DNA of 28,651 nucleotides from Alphaproteobacteria bacterium UBA2966 (GCA_002348365.1 DEBC01000048.1:1-28651); one strand, 5' to 3'; numbered from the stretch's first letter, positions 7,172 through 15,381 are shown. Made by a program: numbers and translations. The notes: generated by a model not told the origin, from the sequence alone.

Positions 7172-8503
7172 ATGTCCTCGACGACCGACGCCACGACCAA
7201 TCAGAAGGCACTTTGGGATCACGCACTGGATATAATGCCCGGTGGCGTTTCCCATCCGAACCGCCGCAAAGCCGGTGATGCGATCTACATCAATCGTGCT
7301 GAGGGGTCTCGCATGTGGGACGTCGAGGGTAACGAATACATCGATTACTCAATGGGAAGCGCATCGCTTCTGCTCGGACACGCTCATCCGGACGTGGTCA
7401 AGGCAATCATCGAACAAGCGCCGCTTGGGACGTATACGGCAAGCTGCCATCCCCTCGAAGTTGAATGGGCCGAACTCGTCAAGGAACTGGTCCCGTCAGC
7501 GGAGCAGGTGCGGTTTGTCGGTACGGGCTCGGAAGCGACCGCGCTCGCCGCACGCGTTGCGCGCGCCTATACCGGTAAGACCAAAATCATCCGCTTCCAA
7601 GGCCATTACAACGGCTGGAGCGATGTAACGATTACGGGTTCCGAGTTTCCCTACGACGAGGCGCCTGGTGCCGGCGTCGTGCCAGGTGCCGCAGAGGCCA
7701 TCGTGGTTCTGCCCACCGATCCGGAGCGCGTCGAAGAAACCCTTAAGACCAACGATGACATTGCGGGAATCATGGTCGAAGCGTCGGGCGCGAACTGGGG
7801 ATCGATCCCGATGCCCGAGAACTTTCTTCAGAATCTGCGGGACCTGGCCGACAAGTACGAGGTCGTCCTCATCTTTGACGAGGTCATCACCGGCTTTCGC
7901 TGGAGCCCGGGCGGCGTGCAGGGCCTCACTGGAATCGTTCCCGATCTATCGAGCATGGCCAAGATTGTCACCGGCGGTAATCCGGGCGGAGCGCTTGGCG
8001 GCAAATCAGAGATTATGGAAGTGCTAAATCCACGCACAACGACACATGCCGACCGTAAGGTCGTGCACAAGGGAACTTTCAATGCCGCGCCTATCGTTGC
8101 CGCGCCTGCGGTGGCGACGCTGAAGATCGTCAAGACGGGTGAGCCCCACAAACACGCCAATGCCATGGCTGAGAAGATGCGAGAAGGAATTCGCACCATT
8201 CTGGAGGAGCATCAGGTTGCCGGCGCAGCGTACGGTGAGTCCTCGACCTATCAGATTCACTTCGGCAAGACGCCGTCGCGGGATTCGGTGGAAGGTCTGT
8301 CACCTGAGGAATTGCGGGGCGTCCCGTCGAGCACCGTGTTGGGCTTTCAACAGGCGCTTCTCGATCGCGGTGTCAACAACATGTCGCACTTTGGAGGCAT
8401 GCTGTCGTCTGCGCACACTGACGAGGATGTCGAGCAGACGTTGAAGGCTATCGAAGGCGCTATCGAGGAATTGATGGCCGAGGGCTCGATCGGGCGCGCC
8501 TGA
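7172..8503 (+). CDS. Class III aminotransferase, glutamate-1-semialdehyde aminomutase-like
   Basis: This is a fold-type I PLP enzyme of 443 residues. Visible landmarks are the cofactor-phosphate region FVGTGSEAT (115-123), GHYNGWSD (144-151), the PLP-binding Asp in FDEVITGFRW (D236) and the Schiff-base lysine K264 in SMAKIVTGGNPGGALGG. It is closest in pattern to the HemL-like branch, but this branch contains many catabolic aminotransferases. Its position convergent to a piperideine-6-carboxylate dehydrogenase argues for amino-acid catabolism rather than heme synthesis. GGAGG at 7160-7164 precedes the ATG at 7172 by seven bases and rejects the longer frame from 7109. Seven bases separate its stop from that of the dehydrogenase. 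The amino donor and acceptor are unknown. Confidence 0.88.
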   Translation: MSSTTDATTNQKALWDHALDIMPGGVSHPNRRKAGDAIYINRAEGSRMWDVEGNEYIDYSMGSASLLLGHAHPDVVKAIIEQAPLGTYTASCHPLEVEWAELVKELVPSAEQVRFVGTGSEATALAARVARAYTGKTKIIRFQGHYNGWSDVTITGSEFPYDEAPGAGVVPGAAEAIVVLPTDPERVEETLKTNDDIAGIMVEASGANWGSIPMPENFLQNLRDLADKYEVVLIFDEVITGFRWSPGGVQGLTGIVPDLSSMAKIVTGGNPGGALGGKSEIMEVLNPRTTTHADRKVVHKGTFNAAPIVAAPAVATLKIVKTGEPHKHANAMAEKMREGIRTILEEHQVAGAAYGESSTYQIHFGKTPSRDSVEGLSPEELRGVPSSTVLGFQQALLDRGVNNMSHFGGMLSSAHTDEDVEQTLKAIEGAIEELMAEGSIGRA

Positions 8504-8510
8504 GAACTCG

Positions 8511-10013
8511 CTATCCATCGCCGAACTGGATTCCCTGGGCGAGCGGCAGCTCGTCCGAATAGTTGATCGTGTTGGTGGCACGCCGCATATAGCTGCGCCA
8601 GGCGTCCGATCCCGACTCCCGGCCTCCACCCGTCTCCTTCTCTCCGCCGAACGCGCCGCCGATCTCCGCACCGGAGGGGCCAATGTTGACATTGGCGAGC
8701 CCACAATCGGAACCGGCAGAGGAGAGGAACGTCTCAGCCTCGCCCATATCACGTGTGAAGACGCATGAAGACAGCCCCTGCGGCACATCATTGTGCATGG
8801 CGATTGCTGCATCAAAGTCACGATAGCGCATGGCGTAGAGGATCGGCGCAAAGGTCTCGTCTTTGACCAAATCGCTTTGCGTTGGCATTTCCGCAATTGC
8901 GGGTGTGACGTAATACCCTTCGGGATACAGATTTTGGAGCGTACGGTCCCCGCCGGTCACGATGCCGCCGTCCTCGCCAGCCTGGTTAAGGGCGACCTGC
9001 ATGAAATCGAATGCACGGCGGTCGATCAAGGGGCCCAGAAGCACCTCTTCATCGAGTGGAGACCCGATCGTGACTTGGGCGTATGCTTTCTTCAGGCGGC
9101 TGAGGAGTTCGTCGCCGACATCCTCATGGACGATCAATCGTCGAAGCGTCGTGCATCGTTGTCCGGCTGTACCCACGGCACTGAAGAGGATGCCGCGCAC
9201 GGCCAAATCCAGGTCGGCGGAAGGCGCAACGATCATGCCGTTGTTGCCTCCGAGTTCCAGAAGCGAACGGCCCAGTCGCGCCGCAACCACAGGTGCCAGC
9301 TCCTTGCCCATTCTGCAGCTACCCGTCGCGCTGACGAGGGGTATGCGCGAATCCGCCGCGAGCATTTCTCCCAGATCGCGTCCACCGATCACGACGTTCA
9401 GCAAACCCTCCGGAACATCGCCCAGTCGCGCGGCGGCCCTTTGAAGCAGGTGCTGACATGCGAGGGCCGTCACGGGAGTCTTCTCCGAAGGTTTCCAGAT
9501 GACAGGATCGCCGCAGACGATTGCGAGAGCAGCATTCCACGACCAGACAGCAACCGGAAAATTGAACGTTGTGATCACCGCAACCGGCCCGATGGGATGC
9601 CAGGTCTCCATCATGCGGTGTCCCGGCCGTTCTGATGCCATCGTGAGGCCATAGAGTTGGCGTGACAGACCCACAGCAAAGTCACAGATGTCGATCATTT
9701 CCTGAACTTCGCCAATTCCTTCCGCCAGGATCTTGCCGCTTTCCATTGTCACGAGCCGACCCAGAGCTTCCCTGTTGGCCCGTAATTCCTCTCCCAGCAG
9801 GCGTATGAGTTCGCCTCGCCGAGGTGCGGGAACCATCCGCCAGACCCGGAACGCTGCCTCTGCACTTGTGATCTTGGCATCCGTCGATGCCGTGTCGTCG
9901 CTGTGCACCGCACCGATTTCGCTCCCGTCAATCGGCGTGACCACGGGCTGGTCGCCACCGCTGACGATGCCGGGATCGAGATCTAGGTCCCTGAGGATTT
10001 GGTCGATGGTCAT
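8511..10013 (-). CDS. amaB: ALDH7-type L-piperideine-6-carboxylate / aminoadipate-semialdehyde dehydrogenase
   Basis: This 500-residue aldehyde dehydrogenase is of the antiquitin (ALDH7) class. It carries TTFNFPVAVWSWN (148-160, with the catalytic-site Asn), E253 in LLELGGNNG, the nucleophile C287 in GTAGQRCTTLRR and the class-typical NVNIGPSGAEIGGAFGGEKETGGG near the C-terminus. Such enzymes oxidise L-2-aminoadipate 6-semialdehyde, in equilibrium with piperideine-6-carboxylate, to L-2-aminoadipate with NAD+, a step of lysine degradation. A saccharopine-dehydrogenase-family gene lies just beyond the divergent region, which fits that role well. The start at 10013 gives the full family length. 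The assignment to the ALDH7 class is firm; the precise substrate is inferred from class and neighbours. Confidence 0.9.
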   Translation of the reverse strand: MTIDQILRDLDLDPGIVSGGDQPVVTPIDGSEIGAVHSDDTASTDAKITSAEAAFRVWRMVPAPRRGELIRLLGEELRANREALGRLVTMESGKILAEGIGEVQEMIDICDFAVGLSRQLYGLTMASERPGHRMMETWHPIGPVAVITTFNFPVAVWSWNAALAIVCGDPVIWKPSEKTPVTALACQHLLQRAAARLGDVPEGLLNVVIGGRDLGEMLAADSRIPLVSATGSCRMGKELAPVVAARLGRSLLELGGNNGMIVAPSADLDLAVRGILFSAVGTAGQRCTTLRRLIVHEDVGDELLSRLKKAYAQVTIGSPLDEEVLLGPLIDRRAFDFMQVALNQAGEDGGIVTGGDRTLQNLYPEGYYVTPAIAEMPTQSDLVKDETFAPILYAMRYRDFDAAIAMHNDVPQGLSSCVFTRDMGEAETFLSSAGSDCGLANVNIGPSGAEIGGAFGGEKETGGGRESGSDAWRSYMRRATNTINYSDELPLAQGIQFGDG

Positions 10014-10099
10014 GACATGGCCCCTTGCAGAAGAAGAACGCTGAACAAGGGATTAGATTAGGTGGGATGTGGTCCCCTTTGAACCACCCGCGTGTACCG

Positions 10100-10474
10100 C
10101 TACCAGGTGAGTTGTTGCGCCGCCGCCACCACCATCGCGTACCGACCCGCCTTGCCCGCGGTGACGAAGACGATGAAAACCCACAATCGCACCCTCAGGA
10201 CGCCTGCGGCGAATGTCAGTGGATCGCCAATTATGGGGACCCAGGCCAACATCAGTGACCACGTTCCGTAACGCTGGAACCAGCGTTCGGCCTTGTCGAG
10301 CTGTTCACTGCTGAAGGGAAACCATCGTTCGTTCTCCCACCTCAGGCAATACATTCCCAGTGCCCAATTCACGACTCCTCCCAAGATGTTGCCGACGGTG
10401 GCAAGGAGCCACAGAAGGAAGACATCGGAGCCGGTCGCAGCGGTGAGGCTTGCCAGGACCAATTCGGATGACAT
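10100..10474 (-). CDS. YqaA/DedA-like small membrane protein, start uncertain
   Basis: The protein shows the YqaA-family (SNARE-associated/VTT-like) pattern SSELVLASL, ATVGNILGGVVNWALGMY, KAERWFQRYGTWSLMLAW.PIIGDPL.F.AGVLRV and a final GKAGRYA helix. It is an inner-membrane protein of unknown transport function. The first ATG in frame (10474) cuts into the family's N-terminal helix. The same frame continues upstream with STVFGVAFLAATLIP, which belongs to the domain, and no ATG, GTG or TTG occurs there. Translation may begin at a rare codon (for example CTG at 10537), or the start codon has been lost. It lies downstream of nothing on its strand and 86 bases ahead of the dehydrogenase gene. Confidence 0.75.
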   Translation of the reverse strand: MSSELVLASLTAATGSDVFLLWLLATVGNILGGVVNWALGMYCLRWENERWFPFSSEQLDKAERWFQRYGTWSLMLAWVPIIGDPLTFAAGVLRVRLWVFIVFVTAGKAGRYAMVVAAAQQLTW

Positions 10475-10692
10475 CGGAATAAGAGTCGCAGCGAGGAACG
10501 CAACACCGAATACAGTCGAGTATGGATCGATTAACAGGACAGAGCCTCTGCGGTAGGAGGGTGGGGCGCAATGCTCCCGCCTCGTAGGCTCGCACGCAAT
10601 AGATTTCAGACATTCAAGCGTTTCGCCGGATACACTGCGTCAATGCGGGCAGATATCTGTCTGGCGAATACTGGAGTCAGGCCATTACCCGA

Positions 10693-11796
10693 GTGCTACT
10701 GACCGGAGCAGGCAAGATTGGCGGCACGATCGCTGCAATGCTGCACGAGAGTGGCGGTTGGGACCTCAAAGTTGTCGACACTCATGACGATGCGTTGAAT
10801 GACATTGCAGCGCTGGGCATACCCTGTGAAGCCGTCGATATCACGAAATTGGAGGAGCGCAGCCGGGTCATCGACGGTGTGACCGCCGTGATCAGCACTC
10901 TGCCATACGATTTGAATGGACCACTGGCAGAATCATCCAAAGCGTCCGGTGCTCACTATTTCGACCTTACTGAGGATGTGGACAGTATGCGTCACGTCAA
11001 ATCCCTGGCGCCCGATGCCCGTTCGGCCATCATGCCTCAGTGTGGTCTCGCACCCGGATTCATCTCCATCGTCGCCCATGATCTCGCGCGGCAGTTTGAT
11101 GCAGTGCATTCGATTCAAATGCGCGTCGGCGCTCTGCCGGAATTCCCTGCGAATGCGCTGATGTACAACCTGACCTGGAGTACGGTCGGACTCATCAACG
11201 AGTACTGCAATCCGTGCGAAGTGATCGCCGATGGCCGGCGCATGGAAGTGCGTGCGCTGGACGGGTACGAGACCTTCTCGCTCGATGGAATCACATACGA
11301 AGCGTTCAACACCTCAGGTGGCCTTGGCACGTTGTGCGAGACCTTCGATGGCAAGATCACCCATCTTGACTACAAGACGGTGTGCTACCCCGGACATCGT
11401 GATCTCGTGCGACTGCTGGCTCGGGAGTCACGCTTGTGCGAACGGCGCGATGTCTTCAAGGATGTGCTCGAACATGCAGTGCTGATGACCACGCAGGATG
11501 TCGTTCTGATCTTCGTCTCGGTCAGTGGCGAGCAAGGGGGTCGCCTGATGCAGGAGTCCTTTGCCCGCAAGATCTATCCGGCGGATATCGGGGGCATTCG
11601 ACGCAGCGCAATTCAGGTTACAACGGCAGCAGGGATGTGCGCCGTTGTGGATCTTGTGTGTTCCAGAAATCTGCCGCAGCAGGGATTTGTCCGCCAGGAA
11701 GACGTCGATTTGAACGAATTTCTCTCCAACCGGTACGGCCGCTGGTACGAATCCGAAGTGCCCACCGTCGGCGAATTCTCGACACCCGTGACCTAG
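10693..11796 (+). CDS. Saccharopine dehydrogenase family protein (lysine catabolism)
   Basis: The product of about 367 residues opens directly with the Rossmann motif VLLTGAGKIGGTIA and carries the family's D.T.L (EAVDITKLEE), AVISTLPYDLN and MPQCGLAPGFISI segments, followed by the substrate domain. The family includes saccharopine dehydrogenase (splitting saccharopine to glutamate and aminoadipate semialdehyde) and lysine 6-dehydrogenase. Either would feed the ALDH7 enzyme encoded divergently. No separate lysine-ketoglutarate reductase is visible here, so direct lysine 6-dehydrogenase activity is possible. GTG at 10693 is the first standard start. However, GGAG at 10673-10676 is better spaced for an ATT at 10684, which would add three residues (ITR). 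The gene is complete and ends before a perfect hairpin. Confidence 0.87.
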   Translation: MLLTGAGKIGGTIAAMLHESGGWDLKVVDTHDDALNDIAALGIPCEAVDITKLEERSRVIDGVTAVISTLPYDLNGPLAESSKASGAHYFDLTEDVDSMRHVKSLAPDARSAIMPQCGLAPGFISIVAHDLARQFDAVHSIQMRVGALPEFPANALMYNLTWSTVGLINEYCNPCEVIADGRRMEVRALDGYETFSLDGITYEAFNTSGGLGTLCETFDGKITHLDYKTVCYPGHRDLVRLLARESRLCERRDVFKDVLEHAVLMTTQDVVLIFVSVSGEQGGRLMQESFARKIYPADIGGIRRSAIQVTTAAGMCAVVDLVCSRNLPQQGFVRQEDVDLNEFLSNRYGRWYESEVPTVGEFSTPVT

Positions 11797-11797
11797 G

Positions 11798-11816
11798 GTT
11801 GCCCCGGGCGGGCAAC
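11798..11816. terminator. Perfect hairpin between convergent genes
   Basis: GTTGCCC (11798-11804) and GGGCAAC (11810-11816) form a seven-pair GC-rich stem with a five-base loop, two bases after the saccharopine-dehydrogenase-family stop and just before the end of the opposing DUF488 gene. The placement suits a two-way terminator. The T-run is poor on both sides, so intrinsic termination would be weak. Confidence 0.5.
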
Positions 11817-11830
11817 ACACATTTTCCGGC

Positions 11831-12268
11831 CTACAGATGCACGACGTCGAGTGACGTGCCCCATTTGTACTGAAGGTATTCCAGAACGAGGCGGCGGTGG
11901 CATTCGTGCGGTGTCTTCTCGGCGCACAGCAGGCAGGTGTTCTCCAACAGCGCCGGATCGATCTTCTTCTCGATTTCGCGGGATGCCATCAAGGAGAGAA
12001 ACCGCGGTTCGTAATCGTCCCAGGGCAGACCGTTCTTCTTATAGTCGGTGAACAGTTCCTCGTCCGGCGACAACTCGGGCGCGTGCACGTAATGGATTCC
12101 CGCAAATGCCTCCAGGAAGTAAGCGAGGTCATCCTTGCGGGCATAGCCGGCCAGGGCTGACGTGTTCTTCAGGCGCACATCGATGACGCGCCGCACACCC
12201 GCGTTGGAAAGCTTTCCAAAGAATTCCCGCGCCGGGGTCTTGGTGTGACCGATCGTGTATGTGGTCAT
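11831..12268 (-). CDS. DUF488 domain protein
   Basis: The 145-residue protein has the DUF488 pattern: MTTYTIGHTKTP..EFF at the start, VRRVIDVRL, LAYFLEA...YVHAPEL, and the C-terminal cysteine/histidine motif CLLCAEKTPHECHRRLV. These small cytosolic proteins are widespread, and their function is not established; the CHR motif suggests a nucleic-acid or metal/phosphate-binding site. It is the last gene of the minus-strand group and begins 22 bases after the LLM oxidoreductase stop. Length and motifs are normal, so it appears intact. Confidence 0.85.
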   Translation of the reverse strand: MTTYTIGHTKTPAREFFGKLSNAGVRRVIDVRLKNTSALAGYARKDDLAYFLEAFAGIHYVHAPELSPDEELFTDYKKNGLPWDDYEPRFLSLMASREIEKKIDPALLENTCLLCAEKTPHECHRRLVLEYLQYKWGTSLDVVHL

Positions 12269-12290
12269 GACATCACACGACCGGTTCTTG

Positions 12291-13160
12291 CTAAATATCC
12301 TTTATGGCGGGGGCGAGTTTCTGGATGGCCGCCTGGATCGCTGGAAGCTGACCACGAGGCCGGAACAGGAGCTGGGTTACGCCCAGATCCTTCCAGGCCT
12401 GTGCCGTGTTCATCCAATCGTCCACATCCTCGTCCTCACCTGCCCAGACCGTTGCCTCGATACCGAGTGATTTGGGATCGCGTCCGGCGCCTTCCGCCGC
12501 CGCATAAAAACTGTCGAACTTGGCTTTTGTATCGTCGCCCGGCTGGTCCATAGCAATCACAAGCCAGCCATCGGCGAGGCGTCCCGCACGCTTGACGGCA
12601 GGATTGGCGATCGCCCCGATCCAGATCGGGATGGGTCTCTGGATGGGCATCGGCGCGAAGCCCGCGTCGTTGATCGTGTGATACTTGCCTTCGTAGGTGA
12701 CGTGTTCTTCCGTCCACAGCTTCCGGCATACCTCGATCTGCTCTTCAATGCGTGTAGCGCGATTGCGGAAGTTCATGTCGAGGGCTTCGTACTCGGGTTC
12801 GTTCCATCCGATTCCGATGGCGAGCCGCATGCGACCACCGCTCAGCACATCGATCTGGGCTGCTTGTTTGGCGGTCAGTACCGCCGGACGCTGAGGCATG
12901 ATGATGACTGCCGAGCTGACACCGATGGTCGTGGTAACACCGGCGATGAAAGCGAGTGTTGTCATCGTTTCATGATGGGGAAACGCTGTCGTGTAGTTGT
13001 CGGCGAGCGGTCGCGGTCCGCGCGGTGTCTGTGTCTGGATGACGTGATCGGGAACGTTGATGTGGCTGAAGCCGAGTTCCTCAGCCGTCTGCACGAAATC
13101 GCGAATAACCTTGAAATCCGCGCCGATCTCGGCTTGCGGGAAGTGAAGTCCAATTTTCAT
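12291..13160 (-). CDS. LLM-class (luciferase-like) F420/flavin-dependent oxidoreductase
   Basis: The 289-residue product is a TIM-barrel luciferase-like monooxygenase family member. It opens MKIGLHFPQ, has TAEELGFSHINVPDH, the GVTTTIGVSSAVIIMPQR strand, the family hallmark LSGGRMRLAIGIGWNEPEYEALD (around residues 106-128) and PIWIGA.ANPAVKRAGR.ADGW. Members use F420 or FMN to reduce or oxidise small organic substrates. The open frame runs back to 13529 over the neighbouring gene. The ATG at 13160 is chosen because AGGAAGG sits just ahead of it and the family N-terminus starts there. It overlaps the upstream cyclase stop by four bases, implying coupling. The substrate is unknown. Confidence 0.88.
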   Translation of the reverse strand: MKIGLHFPQAEIGADFKVIRDFVQTAEELGFSHINVPDHVIQTQTPRGPRPLADNYTTAFPHHETMTTLAFIAGVTTTIGVSSAVIIMPQRPAVLTAKQAAQIDVLSGGRMRLAIGIGWNEPEYEALDMNFRNRATRIEEQIEVCRKLWTEEHVTYEGKYHTINDAGFAPMPIQRPIPIWIGAIANPAVKRAGRLADGWLVIAMDQPGDDTKAKFDSFYAAAEGAGRDPKSLGIEATVWAGEDEDVDDWMNTAQAWKDLGVTQLLFRPRGQLPAIQAAIQKLAPAIKDI

Positions 13161-13699
13161 CTTGTCCCTTCCTGTGGTGGGGTTTCGATTTGACGGCCAT
13201 TGAAGCGGGTAGGGCACGCAAAGTCGAATCCACGCTGAAACTCCACCGAACCTAGGTAATGGGGTCGGGCAATCACGCGAGCAGGAGCGCCATCTGCACC
13301 GGCGAGATTGAGTGCGAGAAACATGACCTCTACCCGCTGACCCGCCAGCGCCTTCATGTTGCGAACGAATTCGCCTACAAGCACACCCCGTGAAAACAAT
13401 GTGTGGTGTACCGGCCACTTCCAGCCCTTGGGCCACATGTCCTTGGCCATCTCTGGCGTGCCATTGTCGATGCCTACCAACTTGCAACGCATTTCCACGA
13501 GCCATTCGGCGGCCGCCTGACTGAGGCATGGGAACTTCTCATATTCCGGCGTGCCGCCGCACTTGTCCCACCACCCGGTGTCGAGGAGCAAGATATCGCC
13601 GGGTTGTAGTTCCGGCGTACAGGCCATGAGGTCTTCTGGCTCGGGTATATCGATCCAGCCCTGCCTGGTGCCGACCGGTTCGTGAGTGGGATCGCACAT
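13157..13699 (-). CDS. Cyclase-family (kynurenine formamidase-like) protein, N-terminally shortened
   Basis: The 180 residues match the second half of the cyclase/kynurenine formamidase family: TPELQPGDILLLDTGWWDK, the LVGIDNGTPEM turn, WPVHHTLFSRGVLVGE and the closing GAPARVIARPH. Family members are usually 220-270 residues, and the HxGTHxD zinc-binding motif that makes them hydrolases is in the part missing here. The region upstream is occupied by the VOC gene, not by a frameshifted first half. Yet the ATG at 13699 has AGGA eight bases ahead, so the short form may be translated. Without the metal ligands it should not be catalytic. It could be a decaying gene or a repurposed short protein. 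Confidence 0.7.
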   Translation of the reverse strand: MCDPTHEPVGTRQGWIDIPEPEDLMACTPELQPGDILLLDTGWWDKCGGTPEYEKFPCLSQAAAEWLVEMRCKLVGIDNGTPEMAKDMWPKGWKWPVHHTLFSRGVLVGEFVRNMKALAGQRVEVMFLALNLAGADGAPARVIARPHYLGSVEFQRGFDFACPTRFNGRQIETPPQEGTR

Positions 13700-13726
13700 T
13701 TTTGTTGTCCTGCCTTGGTGTGAGAT

Positions 13727-14152
13727 CTAATCGGGCAGCGTGATGCTTCCGTTCTCAGAAATGGGAAAATGCGGGTTCCAGGCAACCTCCCAGAGATGTC
13801 CATCCGGGTCCGCGAAGCATCCAGCATATCCGCCCCAGAATTGATCCACGGCCTCTCTGACGATCTGTCCGCCTGCCTGTTGGGTTTCTCGCAATACAGC
13901 GTCTACGCTGTCCTTCTCGCGAGTATTGTGGGCAAGAGCGAAACCGGCAAATCCGGATCCGTCGGCGGGAACTCCGATGTCCCTTGCCATGCTGTCACGG
14001 GGATAAAGAGAGAAAGCGAGGCCGCCGATCTGGAAGAACGCGATGCCCTCTGCGGCGGCGAAGGACCGATGCCATCCCAGGCCCTCGTAAAAGGTGGTGC
14101 TTCTTTCGAGATCTCCGGCGGCAAGCGAGATGATGCTGACTCTTTGCTCGAT
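13727..14152 (-). CDS. VOC (glyoxalase/bleomycin-resistance) family protein, no standard start codon
   Basis: The full domain of 141 residues can be read in one frame: EQRVSIISLAAGDLERSTTFY, EGLGWH, IAFFQIGGLAFSLYPRD, then GSGFAGFALAHNTREKDSVD, WGGYAGCFADPDGHLWEVAWNP. This is a single VOC unit with the two paired beta-alpha-beta modules of metal-dependent lyases, dioxygenases or resistance proteins. A GGAGGT (14159-14164) lies six bases ahead of codon ATC at 14152, exactly where homologues have ATG. An in-frame stop just upstream and no ATG, GTG or TTG in between mean translation must use ATC or an internal ATG at 13990, which would delete a third of the domain. It sits between the serine-hydrolase remnant and the cyclase on one strand. 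Confidence 0.75.
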   Translation of the reverse strand: MEQRVSIISLAAGDLERSTTFYEGLGWHRSFAAAEGIAFFQIGGLAFSLYPRDSMARDIGVPADGSGFAGFALAHNTREKDSVDAVLRETQQAGGQIVREAVDQFWGGYAGCFADPDGHLWEVAWNPHFPISENGSITLPD

Positions 14153-14170
14153 GACGATACCTCCGACTCT

Positions 14171-14551
14171 CTACCAGCCGTACTCAGACAATAAGCGGTG
14201 GACGACGAATGACTCGCACAGGGAATTGCTGATTTCATCGCGCGAGAAACCGTCCCAATCACCATGTTGCACCACAACGGTATCCATCTCCGGGAAGATG
14301 TGAATGAATTGTCCACCTTTGCCGAGCGCGGTGAAGCCGTTTTTGTCGCCAGACAGAACCCACCACTGATACCCGTAGCTCAACTCCTGTTCAAAACCCG
14401 TGTGTTCGAATTCGCACGACCGGGGCGAGGCCACCGTGTCTGAGACAGAGGCCTTGATCCAACTGGCCGTCAGATCAGTGCCTCCCTGCTGGTCATGGAT
14501 TTGCGGTAGAAACCGATTTTGACCCCAATTTCCTGATCTTTCATCATCCCT
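14171..14551 (-). pseudogene. Serine hydrolase (class C beta-lactamase-like), C-terminal fragment
   Basis: The frame encodes the last 126 or so residues of a beta-lactamase-related serine hydrolase. It includes ASWIKASVS, the YGYQWWV segment, the KGG-type triad motif in GFTALGKGGQFIHIFPE and MDTVVVQ. The N-terminal portion with the SxxK nucleophile is absent, and upstream sequence turns into non-coding DNA and then a plus-strand gene. The GTG at 14434 would give an 87-residue piece without a ribosome binding site. It is thus a remnant and inactive. Its stop lies 18 bases before the VOC start codon, so the original gene probably headed this minus-strand operon. Confidence 0.72.
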
Positions 14552-14679
14552 TATGATGTGGGGTTCGTGTATCCGACATGGAAGGCCCTGTTGGGCGCGC
14601 GTCCATAATGTGAAGTGGCGACATATGGCACACGGACCGGCAAGCGAAACTCATCGCGTACCTGCGCCTCCTGGTCTGC

Positions 14680-15003
14680 ATGGGACTTGCGGCCATGCTG
14701 TACCAAATGGCTGGGTGGCTTGGTGTCACCATTGCTGGTTGCCTCGCCCTGTGGTCGCCCGATTGGCGTACAAGACTGCGGTCGGATGTGCCGGAAAAGA
14801 CCCTGAATCCAGGTATATACCATCCGGGACCCCACGCTCGAGAAATGCAGGAGATTGCCTTCCGTGTCGAAGAGGAACGCTTGGCCTCAGTAGGAAAGAC
14901 GTTTGACGATGTAGCCCAGGAGCGTCTTCAGATCAAACGGTTCACCAGCACCATTGCCATTGCAATGATTATGCTTTCCGTCGGCATGATGATCCTCCAC
15001 TGA
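14680..15003 (+). CDS. Small two-helix membrane protein of unknown function
   Basis: The 107-residue product has an N-terminal hydrophobic helix (MLYQMAGWLGVTIAGCLALW), a charged centre with EMQEIAFRVEEERLASVGK and a C-terminal helix (TIAIAMIMLSVGMMIL). It is probably an inner-membrane protein with a cytosolic middle. The frame continues upstream of the ATG at 14680 with LIAYLRLLVC, which looks like part of the same first helix, so the true start may be earlier at a non-ATG codon; no ribosome binding site supports 14680. I do not recognise the family. The gene precedes tusA by 120 bases on the same strand. Confidence 0.6.
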   Translation: MGLAAMLYQMAGWLGVTIAGCLALWSPDWRTRLRSDVPEKTLNPGIYHPGPHAREMQEIAFRVEEERLASVGKTFDDVAQERLQIKRFTSTIAIAMIMLSVGMMILH

Positions 15004-15123
15004 TGGCACGTGTCCCCATCTGCGCGATTTGCGGAAGACGTTGGTTTCGGTAGACTGCGCCGCTGAAACTTCGAGAGTGCTGGGTTTCCATTTCAACCTT
15101 GAGTTGGTCGCGGGGGGCGAGCG

Positions 15124-15354
15124 ATGGGGGCAACACTGGACGCCAAGGGACTGAATTGTCCCATGCCGTTGATCCGGACCCGCCTGGCGCTGAAAGACGT
15201 GGCCATCGGTGAGACCCTGAAGGTTATGGCTACCGACCCCACCTCCTATATCGATATCCGCCACTTCTGCGAGACAACCGGTCAGGAGCTTGTGTCAGCG
15301 GAGGAAGAAGATGGTGTGTACACCTATGTCATCTGCAAAGCGGCGGAGTTTTAG
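15124..15354 (+). CDS. tusA: TusA-family sulfur carrier protein
   Basis: This 76-residue cytosolic protein has the TusA/SirA signature LDAKGLNCPMPLIRTRLAL near the N-terminus. The cysteine of CPMPL carries the persulfide that TusA relays for tRNA thiolation or other sulfur-transfer reactions. The rest, with GETLKVMATDP and DIRHFCETTGQEL, matches the two-layer alpha/beta fold of the family. The ATG at 15124 lies after a G-rich stretch that can serve as ribosome binding site. It is followed after 27 bases by the DUF924 gene. Whether it acts in tRNA modification or sulfur oxidation cannot be told, since no tusBCD/E or dsr genes are nearby. Confidence 0.9.
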   Translation: MGATLDAKGLNCPMPLIRTRLALKDVAIGETLKVMATDPTSYIDIRHFCETTGQELVSAEEEDGVYTYVICKAAEF

Positions 15355-15381
15355 CGCTCCCGTCACCGAGGTTGCCGAAGG

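Noticed and set aside
8793..9635. A 280-codon plus-strand frame opposite the ALDH7 gene
   Set aside because: It is the antisense shadow of a well-supported dehydrogenase, and its translation has no domain pattern.
13161..13529. N-terminal extension of the LLM oxidoreductase to 13529
   Set aside because: It is antisense-free but lies in another frame of the cyclase gene. The family starts at MKIGLHFPQ and a strong ribosome binding site precedes 13160.
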